This document shows positions 35,374 through 45,515 of a stretch of DNA of 64,000 bases, in pieces. The translations under genes and the position numbers were made by a program. Where the stretch lies: positions 3,630,501 to 3,694,500 of the forward strand of contig NZ_CP162139.1 in assembly GCF_040833985.1 (NCBI RefSeq), given 5' to 3'. The notes below the pieces were generated by a model that searched no databases, was not told the origin of the DNA, and saw nothing but the letters and a program-made list of their open reading frames with translations. The stretch comes from Leptospira sp. WS4.C2 (GTDB lineage: Bacteria > Spirochaetota > Leptospiria > Leptospirales > Leptospiraceae). Within the stretch, counting starts at the first letter, position 1, and the number at the start of each line of letters is the position of its first letter.

Positions 35374-35992
35374 ACTCAATTCGTTTAAAACGTTTTTTAT
35401 TGTAATCGTTCTTTATTGGTTATCTGGAGTAGCTTTGTACTCCGATGAATCAAAGTTAAATGCGAAACAATCTAAAGTTGTAAAAGAATCTTTCTCCTAT
35501 TTAGAAACTTTAGAACCAAAACGAATTAAAATCGATAAACCTACCTACAATCGTCTCACACAATTTGAATCAATTTTTAAGTTTGGATTTTCAGGAAAAA
35601 AACTTTCACGTTGGATCCAATCAAGAATCAAAAAATATTCTTACGGCTCAACAGGTGACTATATTGCGATGTATCATGATGGGGATGTATTACTAGGTCG
35701 TGCTTTTTTTAACCTAAATCGACTTGATCGGGTACTTGTCCTATTACACGAAGCAAGACATGCTGATGGGAAAAGTTACGGTCACGTAGTTTGCCCAGAG
35801 AACTTTCAGTTTCTCAATCCACGCGACTGGAAAATACATCCTGCTGGAAAAAAAGGATGTGACGATGTTCCCGATGGCGGTTATGGAATTACTGCCGCTT
35901 TTTTATTTGAACTGGGTGCGTATGGTTATCTCAACCAAACAGAGGCTGCTCATCGTTATAATTCAGAAATCTCTCGTGTGATTCACGATTAA
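35348..35992 (+). CDS. Putative secreted HEARH-motif protein in the TonB-receptor operon
   Basis: 214 residues; the start overlaps the receptor gene by 26 bp. A hydrophobic segment ([19 protein letters not shown], about 13-31) looks like a signal peptide or anchor. The sequence [10 protein letters not shown] fits the HExxH zinc-binding pattern of metalloproteases, and a later His/Cys-rich region ([17 protein letters not shown]) may supply more ligands. No known family is recognised. Co-translation with the receptor suggests work in the same uptake process. Confidence 0.7.
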   Translation: MVDSKPLFELNSFKTFFIVIVLYWLSGVALYSDESKLNAKQSKVVKESFSYLETLEPKRIKIDKPTYNRLTQFESIFKFGFSGKKLSRWIQSRIKKYSYGSTGDYIAMYHDGDVLLGRAFFNLNRLDRVLVLLHEARHADGKSYGHVVCPENFQFLNPRDWKIHPAGKKGCDDVPDGGYGITAAFLFELGAYGYLNQTEAAHRYNSEISRVIHD

Positions 35993-36516
35993 TATAAACA
36001 GGCTTTTTTTAATTCAGAATCTTCTGCGATTTTCGATTTCAATCGAGTGAGGATGACTTTGGATCTGGAATTGGGATCTGCAGTTTGTGTTTTATCAAAG
36101 ATAAAAGAATGTTTTTCTTTCATGAGTTTCCCAAGTTCATTACTATGAGTGGGACAACCTAACAAAGAAGCAATCGCACGTATTCTTTCTCCAGTTCCGC
36201 GTACGGTTTCTAATTCTAATGGCTCTTCATTATAAGTGACAAAAACTTCTTGAGCTCTGTCTGCTCGAACAATTCCATCTGTCGTGCAGTTCGACGTTCC
36301 AGAGGTAATTCCAAAGGTCTGCGAAGAAAAACTTACATTTGTAGTTGCTGCTAGAACTTGCCCAATATCGTTTTTCCAAACAAAAACCATAGAACCTAAG
36401 CCGCAACCTGCCATCCCGTACGGCTCCGCAGCAATAGAAACAGAAGTCAGTAGAAATAATAAACTAATAATTGTTAACTGAATTTTAAAAAGAAGTCGGA
36501 ATCTACGTTTAAACAT
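35989..36516 (-). CDS. DUF3015 family exported protein
   Basis: 175 residues. A signal peptide ending in SVSIAA is followed by YGMAGCGLGSMVFVWKNDIGQVLAATTNVSFSSQTFGITSGTSNC, the opening of DUF3015 proteins, with paired Cys residues. The family has no assigned function; it is periplasmic by its signal. GGAGG precedes the start. The gene converges with the HEARH gene, sharing 4 bp. Confidence 0.85.
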   Translation of the reverse strand: MFKRRFRLLFKIQLTIISLLFLLTSVSIAAEPYGMAGCGLGSMVFVWKNDIGQVLAATTNVSFSSQTFGITSGTSNCTTDGIVRADRAQEVFVTYNEEPLELETVRGTGERIRAIASLLGCPTHSNELGKLMKEKHSFIFDKTQTADPNSRSKVILTRLKSKIAEDSELKKACLY

Positions 36517-36530
36517 AGAAACCTCCGTAA

Positions 36531-36752
36531 TTAGATTGAAAATAAAGAATCAGAAGTCCGATCAATTTGTGGAAGTCGGTGACCGTGTGCTAAAATTTCT
36601 CCCGACATAGAAAGCACAGCCCATGTTTTTTCTTCTTTCGCTTTGGTTTGCATGGATTGCAGCATTGTATTCGTGAATGATTCCAATTTTTGATGAAGGA
36701 CGGTATTTGGAAATGCGGATGGTTTCTTTTCTTGTGCTTCAGTCGATCTCAT
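36531..36752 (-). CDS. Small hypothetical protein
   Basis: 73 residues, hydrophilic, no signal. It lies 14 bp upstream of the DUF3015 gene, on the same strand. TWAVLSMSGEILAHGHRLPQ suggests a two-strand segment but no known domain. No strong Shine-Dalgarno. Codon use is ordinary, so it may be a real small gene, but this is uncertain. Confidence 0.4.
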   Translation of the reverse strand: MRSTEAQEKKPSAFPNTVLHQKLESFTNTMLQSMQTKAKEEKTWAVLSMSGEILAHGHRLPQIDRTSDSLFSI

Positions 36753-36941
36753 GCAATTTGTTTTCCCGGTTGTCTATAGGATCGGCGAGGGGGCCGGAAT
36801 GACTAAAGTTTAAAAAATCGAAAAATACAGTCAAGGAAGAGACATAATTCCGAAGAGGAAAAATGAAAACTCCAACTTCTCCTTTTCCCGAACCATCCGA
36901 ATGCCAAACTTGACCAAAAACCACCCATTACGAGGACGACC

Positions 36942-37865
36942 TTGCTTACCCCTCAGATCAATCTCTTTAAGAAATCCAATCCCATCCTAGCCCAGGTTGT
37001 GTCGAACACCCGTTTGACTCCCGAACCAGGTAAGGGAAAACGCCCAAGTAACGAAGGGGATTCCGCTGTGCATCGAATTACCATTGCCGTCGATCACAAT
37101 ACCTACCCCTATATGATCGGACAAAGTGCAGGAATCATCCCACCCGGCATTGATCCAGAAAAACAAGCCAAAGGATCGGCTGACCCGTCGTATACCATCC
37201 GTTTGTATTCGATCGCCTCACCGTCGTTCAGTTTTGGTCAAACCAAGGACAATATCGAATTTGTGGTCAAAAGGGACAACGTGTACGATGAAAATGGAAA
37301 TCTTGTCCATAAGGGCGTTTGTTCCAATTACCTTTGTGATTTGAAACCCGGCGATACTGTGACCATGACCGGGCCTGCCGGTAAAAAATTCCTCTTGCCC
37401 CAAACCGATTTTATTGGCGATATCTTCTTTTTTGCCACTGGAACTGGAATCAGTCCTTATTTTGGAATGGTGGAAGAACTCCTGGTCCAAAAACTCATCT
37501 CGTTCCAAGGAAATGTTTGGTTGGTTTATGGGGCTCCTTATTCTGATGAAATTGTTCTACGTGATTATTTTGAAGGTATGGCAAAATCCCATTCCAATTT
37601 TCACTTTTTAACAGCGATTAGTCGAGAGGAGAAAAACTCGTTTGATGGCGGAAAGATGTACATCACTCACCGTGCAAAAGAAAATGCTGAGGCGATTAAA
37701 AATGCTGTCAATGGAAACGGTAAGTTTTATATTTGTGGCGGTCCGAAGGGAATGGAAAAAGGAGTCATTCAAGAAATCATGTCTGCATGCGGAACTGATC
37801 TCTTATATGATGAATTCAAAAAACACCTAGAGGAAAAAGAACAACTTTTTGTAGAGACATACTAA
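36942..37865 (+). CDS. Ferredoxin-NADP(+) reductase, plastidic type
   Basis: 307 residues from a TTG with GAGGA upstream. It exchanges electrons between NADPH and ferredoxin or flavodoxin through FAD. The FAD domain has RLYSIASPS (the RxYS motif), and [26 protein letters not shown] follows. The NADP domain has [45 protein letters not shown], and the C-terminus ends in ETY, with a terminal Tyr that stacks on FAD. Plastid-type FNR is a known feature of Leptospira. The PC4-like gene follows by 1 bp. Confidence 0.9.
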   Translation: MLTPQINLFKKSNPILAQVVSNTRLTPEPGKGKRPSNEGDSAVHRITIAVDHNTYPYMIGQSAGIIPPGIDPEKQAKGSADPSYTIRLYSIASPSFSFGQTKDNIEFVVKRDNVYDENGNLVHKGVCSNYLCDLKPGDTVTMTGPAGKKFLLPQTDFIGDIFFFATGTGISPYFGMVEELLVQKLISFQGNVWLVYGAPYSDEIVLRDYFEGMAKSHSNFHFLTAISREEKNSFDGGKMYITHRAKENAEAIKNAVNGNGKFYICGGPKGMEKGVIQEIMSACGTDLLYDEFKKHLEEKEQLFVETY

Positions 37866-37866
37866 C

Positions 37867-38088
37867 ATGGCAAAAACAGGAATCATTCGAGACATTGACA
37901 AAGGAAGAGGAGAAGTCATCCGTGTGGAGATCTCCGAATACAAAGGCCAAACTTTTTTTAATATTAGAGTTTGGTACACCGATCCCAACGGTGAACTGAA
38001 ACCCACTCAGAAAGGGATCGCCATTGCACCGACCCTTGTTGGTGAATTGAAAGAGGCTATCGAAGAAGCGGAACGTTGGTTAGCATAA
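37867..38088 (+). CDS. PC4/YdbC-like single-stranded DNA-binding protein
   Basis: 73 residues. It matches the PC4 fold seen in bacterial Ydb[55 protein letters not shown], four strands and a helix that dimerises to bind single-stranded DNA or RNA. It begins immediately after the FNR stop, so both are on one transcript, and it converges with the vWA-STAS gene across 5 bp. Role: general nucleic-acid binding, otherwise unknown. Confidence 0.85.
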   Translation: MAKTGIIRDIDKGRGEVIRVEISEYKGQTFFNIRVWYTDPNGELKPTQKGIAIAPTLVGELKEAIEEAERWLA

Positions 38089-38093
38089 GCCAA

Positions 38094-39746
38094 CTATTTG
38101 TTTGTATCTCCTTCGTTCGCATAAATAATCCTTTGTAACACTTCCTTGGCAGAGGAAACGTTTTCTGCTACACGAATGTGGTTGTACAACCGAGTGATTT
38201 CAAAAATCTTTTTTACGGAATCATGAACGTTGGCAACCACAAGTTCCCCACCACGGCGTCGTAACCAGCCCACAATTTGAATCACCATCCCAATCGCAGA
38301 CGAATCAATATGCGAAGTATTTGTGAAATCAAAAACTACATACCTGTATCCTTCTGACATTTTTTGTTCGATTAAAAGTTTGATTTCAGGGCATTTATAC
38401 AAATCGATATCACCTACGGTGCGGAATTCAAAAATTTCGTCATGAACGATCACATCTTTCAAATCCAACTTTTCAGATCCTTTCATCATCATCTGAGAAT
38501 TCATAAATAAATGTTTGTTCAAATCATCCGATTTAGTTGTAATTTTTGTTTCTAAAACTTGTAAACGACCCAGAACCGAGCCAAGTGCATTGGGAGCAAA
38601 ATGTAGATTGGTTTTTATATCCTGAATGAGACCAAATAACAAGGCTTTGGCGTCTTCCGTATGGCCACGTTTAATGAAATCCGAAATTTCTTTGATACCG
38701 AGAGTTGCATTGGCGATCAGAATTTCTACGAGAACATCGGGATCCTGTTTTCCTCGATTGTTCCCCCTGGAAAAACGAAAGGCTTCTTTTACTGATTCTA
38801 ATGCATTTTGTTGTAATAAATTATAATAGGAGACATTTACTTCGCAAAAAGGAGAGTCCGCTTGGTTTACCCGATCATCAATTTCCAAACGTAACACTAA
38901 ATTGCGAATGTCGTCAGCTCTGAGATCACCTAACTGAAGATTAATTTTTTGTCTAGAAATGGTTTTGGAATCACCCAAAAACTCATCAAATTCCTCTGCG
39001 ATTTGGTGTGAGGTTTCGGATAAAACCTGTTTCAACCTTACACCTGGTGCCATTTGTAATTCTACATCAATTGCCTGTGCATACAAGGCACCAATGTCTC
39101 CAAATTCTTCAAAGAATATGTCTGATGCTTTTTCCGGGTTATCGATGTAATGAAAATTTCCCCCGCCAGCTTTTGCAATTTCCACTAGCATCTCTTCATT
39201 AAAATCATTTCCCACGCCGATGGTTGTGGTGGAGATTCCCATTGCTAAATGATCAGCGGCAATTTTGACAAGTGCTTCTTTTTCCTTAATTCCCGATGTG
39301 GGATTTCCATCTGTGAGTAATAAAACTCGTTTGTATGCGTTCGGAATTTTGGATTGGTTAAGACTTTTCAGAGCAGACAACCATCCACCACTCAGATTGG
39401 TAGAGGTGGCTACTTGAATGTTCCTAATTTTATCGGTCACTGAGACTTTTTCTGTTAGGTGAGTCACCGGTTGGATGATTTGAACATCAGCTGAATACGC
39501 AATGATTGTGACAGCATCATGTCTGGTAAGCCAATTGACTAGGGCACAGGAGGCATCAATCACCGATTCCATTTTTTCCCCCTTCATGGACCAACTTTTG
39601 TCCACGGCAAGACCGATCACCAAAGGTTTTCGTTCATCAATCTTTGGGTTGGCAGGAGTTCGAAATCGAAGTAAGAGATGGTTTTCTTGTACCTCTTTTT
39701 CTTGAATCAAAGGAAATTCCAATTTGGCATCTACAAACATGACCAT
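38094..39746 (-). CDS. vWA domain-STAS domain fusion protein
   Basis: 550 residues. The N-terminal vWA domain (about 42-220) has a MIDAS metal site: Asp49-x-Ser51-x-Ser53 (DKSWSMKG), and LLLTDGNPTSG further on. A beta-rich region (about 220-400) resembles the part that follows vWA in bacterial proteins of the YfbK type. The C-terminal STAS domain (about 435-545) has YVVFDFTNTSHIDSSAIGMVIQIVGWLRRRGGELVV, with a phosphorylatable Ser as in anti-sigma-factor antagonists. No kinase is coded beside it. No signal peptide is seen; cytosolic. Confidence 0.85.
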   Translation of the reverse strand: MVMFVDAKLEFPLIQEKEVQENHLLLRFRTPANPKIDERKPLVIGLAVDKSWSMKGEKMESVIDASCALVNWLTRHDAVTIIAYSADVQIIQPVTHLTEKVSVTDKIRNIQVATSTNLSGGWLSALKSLNQSKIPNAYKRVLLLTDGNPTSGIKEKEALVKIAADHLAMGISTTTIGVGNDFNEEMLVEIAKAGGGNFHYIDNPEKASDIFFEEFGDIGALYAQAIDVELQMAPGVRLKQVLSETSHQIAEEFDEFLGDSKTISRQKINLQLGDLRADDIRNLVLRLEIDDRVNQADSPFCEVNVSYYNLLQQNALESVKEAFRFSRGNNRGKQDPDVLVEILIANATLGIKEISDFIKRGHTEDAKALLFGLIQDIKTNLHFAPNALGSVLGRLQVLETKITTKSDDLNKHLFMNSQMMMKGSEKLDLKDVIVHDEIFEFRTVGDIDLYKCPEIKLLIEQKMSEGYRYVVFDFTNTSHIDSSAIGMVIQIVGWLRRRGGELVVANVHDSVKKIFEITRLYNHIRVAENVSSAKEVLQRIIYANEGDTNK

Positions 39747-39816
39747 AAAATGAAATTCTGAATAAATGTTTTCGCAAGAACAATTTAAAGTATTCTGACA
39801 TAGAGAGAATCACACA

Positions 39817-40527
39817 ATGTTTGGAAAAATTCACGAAGTCTATTCATCCATTTCTGGCGAAGGAATTTCGCAGGGAATCCCAACTGTCTTCATACGATTT
39901 GCTGGGTGTTCCTTACGTTGTGGCAAAACGGAAACAAGAGCATTATGGTGTGACACGGCTTACGCACTTGGACCAAACCAAGGTGAAGAAAAAACTTTGG
40001 ATTCTGTTTGGAATGATTTAGAAAGATTGGACCCGCAGCACGGATACCAAGTCTTACTGACTGGAGGCGAACCCTTAGAAGGAAAAAATCGTGATCTATC
40101 AGTAGCACTTGCCACACGCATCTACAACCACCGGAAGAATTCCAGTAGGCCCTACCCTGCCTCCCGCGTGGAGACCAATGGAAGCGAACGAATCACCGAT
40201 GATGCCTTTTTTATTTTCACTATGGATTACAAATTACCAGGTTCGGGTATGGAAGATCGTATGGATCAGGAAAATTTCCAGATTATAGAAAAGAGACATA
40301 ATTCACTTGACGAAATCAAGTTCGTTGTGCGAGATAGAATCGACTTTGATAGAAGTATCGAAGTCATTCGCGAACAAAAAATACAGACAAATATATTGTA
40401 TTCGCCAGTCCACGGTGAAGTGGACGCCAAAGAACTAGTCGAATGGATTAAAGTAGACAACCCACCTAAGTGTCGTTTGTCGCTTCAGATTCACAAAGTG
40501 CTTTGGGGAAATCAGAAAGGAGTTTGA
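39817..40527 (+). CDS. queE: 7-carboxy-7-deazaguanine synthase (radical SAM)
   Basis: 236 residues. QueE rearranges 6-carboxy-tetrahydropterin to 7-carboxy-7-deazaguanine on the way to preQ0 and queuosine. [25 protein letters not shown] opens the protein; the cluster cysteines are 31, 35 and 45, giving C-x3-C-x9-C in place of the usual C-x3-C-x2-C. LLTGGEPL (GGE motif) and SRVETNGS are SAM-binding elements. It overlaps the next gene at TGATG. The rest of the pathway is not here except for folE at 53.3 kb, whose product could start it. Confidence 0.88.
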   Translation: MFGKIHEVYSSISGEGISQGIPTVFIRFAGCSLRCGKTETRALWCDTAYALGPNQGEEKTLDSVWNDLERLDPQHGYQVLLTGGEPLEGKNRDLSVALATRIYNHRKNSSRPYPASRVETNGSERITDDAFFIFTMDYKLPGSGMEDRMDQENFQIIEKRHNSLDEIKFVVRDRIDFDRSIEVIREQKIQTNILYSPVHGEVDAKELVEWIKVDNPPKCRLSLQIHKVLWGNQKGV

Positions 40528-43370
40528 TGGACATCCCTACTCAATTAAGTTTAGATTTTGAAACAACGGTTGAACCAAAACAAACAAATGAGTATGGATT
40601 TCTCATCGGTGAACCGGAGTTAGGTCTAGCTAAAGTAACAAACGAAACTTCCACCTCTGTTGAATTGTTCTTTGAATCTAGAGAAATTTTTCGAACTGTT
40701 AATAAATCAAATAAACAATTACAATTTTTAAATCAATATCCAGATTCACTTCGCGTTTGGGAAGAATTTCCCAAAGCAATGGACTTAGCTCTCGCGGCAA
40801 GTCAACTCAAACTCACTTATAATTTTAATAAACTTTCTTCTCTTTCCAATTCCAGAACGCGGTTACTTCCACATCAGATTGAGTGTACCTTCATTGTAGC
40901 CAATAGTTTAAAACCAAGGTTTATCCTTGCTGATGAAGTAGGACTTGGTAAAACCATCGAAGCAGGGCTTGCCATTAAAGAACTCATGTTCCGACGAGGA
41001 CTCAAAAAAGTGCTCGTGGTTGCTCCTTCTCCCCTACTTGTCCAATGGCAACAGGAGATGAAAAACAAATTCAACGAAGAATTTGCCATCGTTCGCAGAA
41101 GAAACTTTATCACAAACGGCCCCGACCATTGGAGAAATTTTAATAAAATTATCACCTCTATTGATTTTATTAAAAATCCAAAGTATGCAGAAGAAATTTT
41201 AGGAACCAAATGGGACATCGTGGTTTTTGACGAAGCCCATAGACTCAGACGTGATTATTCTAAAATCACTCGTGGTTACCTTTTTGCCGAAAAAATTGCA
41301 CGTAAAACAGAATGTTTACTCCTTCTCACAGCCACTCCGTTTCGTGGAAAACTAGAAGAACTATTTTATCTCTTACATCTGGTTGATCCAAATATCCTTG
41401 GGCCATACCATACATTTGTGAACGATTATGTTGTGGGACAAAAGGGTGACTTAAAGGAAAAAATTTCCAAGGTTCTTCTCCGTCGCCGAAAGGTAGAAGT
41501 CGGTGGCTTTACCAAACGATTTGCCAAAACGGTTCGAATTGATCTATCTCCTATTGAACGCGCGTTTTATGACGAAACGACCGACTATGTAAAAAGAGAA
41601 TACAATATGGCCATGGGAACTAAAAACCGAGCCATTGGTTTTGTGATGGTGGTATTCCAGAAGTTACTGGATTCCTCAGTGATTGCTCTTCTCTCTGCCT
41701 TACAAAAACGTAAATTTATGTTGGAATCCAAATTCCATTACATGAAAGAACACGAAACCACTCTCGATGATTGGGATTTGGATGAAACCGAAGGTGTCGA
41801 AGAATTCATCACTGAATTGGAAGATGAAGAGATGAGTAGTTTCCAAAGGATCAAACGCGAATTATTTACTCTGAACCGACTCATCCATTTGGGAAAACAA
41901 ATCAAAGAAGATAAAAAAACTTTAAAATTAAAAGAAACACTCTATCGCCTAAAAAAAGAAGGCCATAAAAAATTCATTATCTTTACACAGTTTAGAACCA
42001 CACAAGACCACTTACAATCTGTGTTAGAACCTGACTTCAAAGTGTCTCCCTTTCACGGTTCACTCAGTATGGATGAAAAAGAAGTAGCCATCCAGAAATT
42101 CAAAGAAGACTACGAGATTTTAATTTGTACAGAAGCCGGTGGGGAAGGTCGTAACTTACAATTTGCCAATATACTTTTTAATTATGACTTACCTTGGAGC
42201 CCTCTCAAGATTGAACAACGAATCGGAAGGATCCATCGTTTTGGCCAAAAGGATAATGTTTATATCTTTAACTTTGCATCTAAAGATACAGTTGCAGAAA
42301 GAATCTTAGAGGTACTAACGAATAAAATTCGGTTGTTTGAAGAATCGATCGGTGCTTCAGATGACCTTCTCGGAACTATTGAAGAGGAGTTAGATTTTAA
42401 TTCTAGTCTGATGAAATTTGTGACTGGAACAAAAACCAAAGAAGAATTAGAAACAGAATTTGATCTTCGGATTCAAGTGGCACAGAAAGGATTTGAAAAA
42501 CTCAACGCACTTGTAACACCGAAAGTATTAGATTTTAATTTAAAAGATTACTACGACCATACACTCGAAGAAAGAGAGTGGAATAATAGCCATTTAGAGG
42601 AAGTGGTAGCACAAGGTTCTAAATTCTTTCAAAACCTGTTACCCGGAACCCTTACACCAATTGGCAAAGGCTCTTACGAATATAAAAATTCAGATGGGAA
42701 AGTTAAAAAAGCAACTTTTGATTCCGATCTTGCCTTAACCAATGACTCACTAGAATTTTTGGCTTTTGGACATCCCTTTGTAGAGAAGGTAACGGAACTA
42801 CTCACACTAAGTGATGTGGGCCGTAAAAAAAAGTATCTTATTTCAGAAAACTTAAGCCAAAGAATTCTTTTTGTATTCCAAGTAGAATTTGATTTTTCTC
42901 TCAAACGAAAGGATCTCTTCTTTATTGAATTTGATTTAAAGAAAAAGAAGACCTCTATCCTTACGGAAAAACCAACGGAATGGACGGAAGCAAAAACTTA
43001 TGTTCCCGAAAAAGAAATTCCTCTTTCAAAACTAGAAGAAGCATTTATCCATTGTTACCCTATCGTTGAATCCGAAGCTGAAATAAAAAAAGAAATACTG
43101 AGAAAAGAAACTTTGTCAATTTTCCAAAAAGAAGAATACAAAGTAGAACTTTCTCACCAAAAAACCATTCGTCAATTGGAAGAAAAACTAATGCGACAGG
43201 AAGCCGCTTACAAATGGGACAATCGTCCTGAAAAAAAAGCAGTCCTCCACAAAACAATGAAAGAAATCCAACGTGCGAAAGACGAATACACTGTAGAAAT
43301 TCGCAAAATAAAAAATGGGGCTACTATTTTTCATAGAATTCGCCTCTTTCAAACTTACATCAGTATTTAA
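40527..43370 (+). CDS. SNF2-family DEAH helicase/ATPase
   Basis: 947 residues from the ATG at 40527, with AAAGGAG upstream; longer frames run into queE. The N-terminal helicase part has [11 protein letters not shown], Walker [20 protein letters not shown] ([12 protein letters not shown]) and [10 protein letters not shown]. The C-terminal helicase lobe has [39 protein letters not shown] and [13 protein letters not shown]. This is the RapA/HepA or stand-alone SNF2 type, which moves along double-stranded DNA. A Lys/Glu-rich coiled coil ends the protein (about 880-930). It is translationally coupled to queE. Confidence 0.9.
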   Translation: MDIPTQLSLDFETTVEPKQTNEYGFLIGEPELGLAKVTNETSTSVELFFESREIFRTVNKSNKQLQFLNQYPDSLRVWEEFPKAMDLALAASQLKLTYNFNKLSSLSNSRTRLLPHQIECTFIVANSLKPRFILADEVGLGKTIEAGLAIKELMFRRGLKKVLVVAPSPLLVQWQQEMKNKFNEEFAIVRRRNFITNGPDHWRNFNKIITSIDFIKNPKYAEEILGTKWDIVVFDEAHRLRRDYSKITRGYLFAEKIARKTECLLLLTATPFRGKLEELFYLLHLVDPNILGPYHTFVNDYVVGQKGDLKEKISKVLLRRRKVEVGGFTKRFAKTVRIDLSPIERAFYDETTDYVKREYNMAMGTKNRAIGFVMVVFQKLLDSSVIALLSALQKRKFMLESKFHYMKEHETTLDDWDLDETEGVEEFITELEDEEMSSFQRIKRELFTLNRLIHLGKQIKEDKKTLKLKETLYRLKKEGHKKFIIFTQFRTTQDHLQSVLEPDFKVSPFHGSLSMDEKEVAIQKFKEDYEILICTEAGGEGRNLQFANILFNYDLPWSPLKIEQRIGRIHRFGQKDNVYIFNFASKDTVAERILEVLTNKIRLFEESIGASDDLLGTIEEELDFNSSLMKFVTGTKTKEELETEFDLRIQVAQKGFEKLNALVTPKVLDFNLKDYYDHTLEEREWNNSHLEEVVAQGSKFFQNLLPGTLTPIGKGSYEYKNSDGKVKKATFDSDLALTNDSLEFLAFGHPFVEKVTELLTLSDVGRKKKYLISENLSQRILFVFQVEFDFSLKRKDLFFIEFDLKKKKTSILTEKPTEWTEAKTYVPEKEIPLSKLEEAFIHCYPIVESEAEIKKEILRKETLSIFQKEEYKVELSHQKTIRQLEEKLMRQEAAYKWDNRPEKKAVLHKTMKEIQRAKDEYTVEIRKIKNGATIFHRIRLFQTYISI

Positions 43371-43403
43371 ATTCATTTACATAGAATTTCCGAAGAATAG
43401 ACT

Positions 43404-44675
43404 TTGGAAATGTTCTTTCCGAAAATTGCATTCTGGATTCAAATTCTCGTATCCTTACTGTTAGGTTTGTTATTTGGAATCCTTTTAAATCCAGAAACAG
43501 GAATAGTATCCGCGCTTACTTTAAAGCCATATCTAGCTTGGATGAAACTTCCTGGTGATATTTTTTTGAATCTACTTCAAATGATTATGATTCCCTTAGT
43601 GATAGTTTCTATTGCCCTTGGTGTTTCGAGTCTCCGAAATCTTAAGGATCTTTTGAATTTGGGAAGCAAAACGCTTCTCTACTTTATTTTTACTACTATC
43701 ATCTCAGTAAGTATTGGGATAACTCTGACCCTAATCATCAAACCGGGAAACCATATCCAATCTCAAACAACGCAAATGGATACAATTACTCACGAAACAA
43801 CGGGAAAGGAAAATCAGGAATCAATTCCAGAGATCATAGGCAGTATCATTCCTAAAAACTTAGTCAATGTTTGGTCCAAACAACAAATGTTATCTGTGGT
43901 TTTTTTCGGAATGATTTTAGGAATTTTTTTTCTGACCTCAAAAGAGTCCGGCAGTGCTTTAAAAGCATTCTGCCATTCTTTAGAAAGTTTCTGCCTTTGG
44001 GTTGTCGCAGTTGCAATGAAATTAGCTCCGTTTGCCGTTTTAGGATTAATGAGTTATGCCATAGTGCAAATCGGTTTCTCTTTGTTATTTGGATTAGTGT
44101 ATTATATTGGAACCGTTCTTTTGGGACTTTTTTGTATCATTGTTTTTTATAGTGTTCTGATATTAATTTTCACTAGAAAAAACCCCATTCAGTTTCTGAA
44201 CAAAGTTCGTGAAATTCCATTACTTGGTTTTTCCACCTCTAGCTCCAGTTCTGTCCTTCCCTATTCTCTAAAACTTGCCAAAGAGAAATTAAAGCTAAAA
44301 GAAACGGTCGCAGACTTTGTTCTTCCACTTGGAGCCACTATCAATATGGATGGAACGGCCTTATACCAAGCAGTTGCCACTGTTTTCTTAAGCCAAGTTT
44401 ATCAGGTGAATCTTTCCCCTATAGACTTGTTTTTGTTAGTTGGAACAGTTACTGCAGCATCCATTGGAACCGCAGCCACACCGGGAGTTGGACTCGTTAT
44501 CCTTGCTTCTATACTCTATACCTTTCATATACCCATCGAAGGAATCACTATCCTTTTTGGAGTTGACCGCTTTTTAGATATGTGTAGAACTTCAGTAAAT
44601 CTAACCGGCGATCTATCTTGCGCATTTATTATGGACCATATCTGGAAGGAAACAAAACCCAATGAAAAATATTAA
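43404..44675 (+). CDS. Dicarboxylate/amino acid:cation symporter (DAACS family)
   Basis: 423 residues from a TTG; an ATG 6 bp in is an equal choice. Eight membrane helices plus re-entrant loops are expected for this glutamate/aspartate/C4-dicarboxylate transporter family. Diagnostic elements are the serine-rich STSSSSSVLPYSLKLA, LGATINMDGTALYQA (NMDGT, sodium/substrate site), and SIGTAATPGVGLV. The end overlaps the following SGNH lipoprotein by 14 bp. Glutamate or dicarboxylate is likely but not resolved. Confidence 0.92.
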   Translation: MEMFFPKIAFWIQILVSLLLGLLFGILLNPETGIVSALTLKPYLAWMKLPGDIFLNLLQMIMIPLVIVSIALGVSSLRNLKDLLNLGSKTLLYFIFTTIISVSIGITLTLIIKPGNHIQSQTTQMDTITHETTGKENQESIPEIIGSIIPKNLVNVWSKQQMLSVVFFGMILGIFFLTSKESGSALKAFCHSLESFCLWVVAVAMKLAPFAVLGLMSYAIVQIGFSLLFGLVYYIGTVLLGLFCIIVFYSVLILIFTRKNPIQFLNKVREIPLLGFSTSSSSSVLPYSLKLAKEKLKLKETVADFVLPLGATINMDGTALYQAVATVFLSQVYQVNLSPIDLFLLVGTVTAASIGTAATPGVGLVILASILYTFHIPIEGITILFGVDRFLDMCRTSVNLTGDLSCAFIMDHIWKETKPNEKY

Positions 44676-45513
44676 ATACACTTTATTGTTAGGAATGTTA
44701 GCATTCCTCATCCAATGTGACACCAAAAAGAATTACTTTGATGACGTTGGAGCAAACCTACTTTGTACCACTTATGCAGTTTGTAACGGAGAAACACCGG
44801 CAAAAACAGGGATCATAGGTGATAGTTGGACAGATCTCCTTTTGGGTTATCCATTTGTAGAAACACTCAGACCACAATTGGAAAATAGATTTCATTATAA
44901 ATTTGTTGGTGCTACCCTCGGCGGTAAAACGTTACAACAAGTAATCAGTCAAGGTCTCCAATTTCAAGTCATCGATGAAGGTGGAGCCGATATGAAGGTT
45001 ATCATTCTTTCTTTAGGCGGAAATGATATCCAAGCAAATCTTTCAGAGTATATCGGTAATATAGATGCGGTCCAAGCTCAACGTTTTGGAACCATCAAAG
45101 CAAATCTTAAACAGTTAATTATTTCTGGAAATGCTTATAAAGTCGCAAGATTCGGTGGGGCACCTTTAAAGTGGATCATTCATGGATATGATTATCCAAA
45201 TCCATATATGACCCCTGTCATCGCAGGTTCTGATGAGGGTTGTAAATCCAAATTTGATCGTGTAGGTCTTGTTCTTCCTGATGCAGCCGCTTTTACTTCC
45301 ACTCAATTAGATGCATTTAACAATTTACTTCTGGAAACAATCCGAGAAGAACCTTCGCTCGTTTATGTTGATTTAAGAAATACATTAGGTGGAAAACCTA
45401 ACTCTCGGGCTGAATTTATGTTAGATTGTATACATGCAAATAACCTAGGATATACGCTACTTGCGGACAAACTAGCAAGGTTGATTTATCCGATTACTAA
45501 TGTAGGATTTTAA
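44662..45513 (+). CDS. SGNH/GDSL-hydrolase lipoprotein
   Basis: 283 residues. The lipobox is AFLIQC (Cys19). GIIGDSWTDLL is block I with the catalytic Ser. ILSLGGNDIQANL is block III with the GGND Asn, and the C-terminal DCIHANNLGYTLLADKL has the catalytic Asp-x-x-His. It would cleave esters of lipids or polysaccharide at the cell surface. The start is inside the symporter gene's last codons. Confidence 0.88.
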   Translation: MKNIKYTLLLGMLAFLIQCDTKKNYFDDVGANLLCTTYAVCNGETPAKTGIIGDSWTDLLLGYPFVETLRPQLENRFHYKFVGATLGGKTLQQVISQGLQFQVIDEGGADMKVIILSLGGNDIQANLSEYIGNIDAVQAQRFGTIKANLKQLIISGNAYKVARFGGAPLKWIIHGYDYPNPYMTPVIAGSDEGCKSKFDRVGLVLPDAAAFTSTQLDAFNNLLLETIREEPSLVYVDLRNTLGGKPNSRAEFMLDCIHANNLGYTLLADKLARLIYPITNVGF

Positions 45514-45515
45514 AC

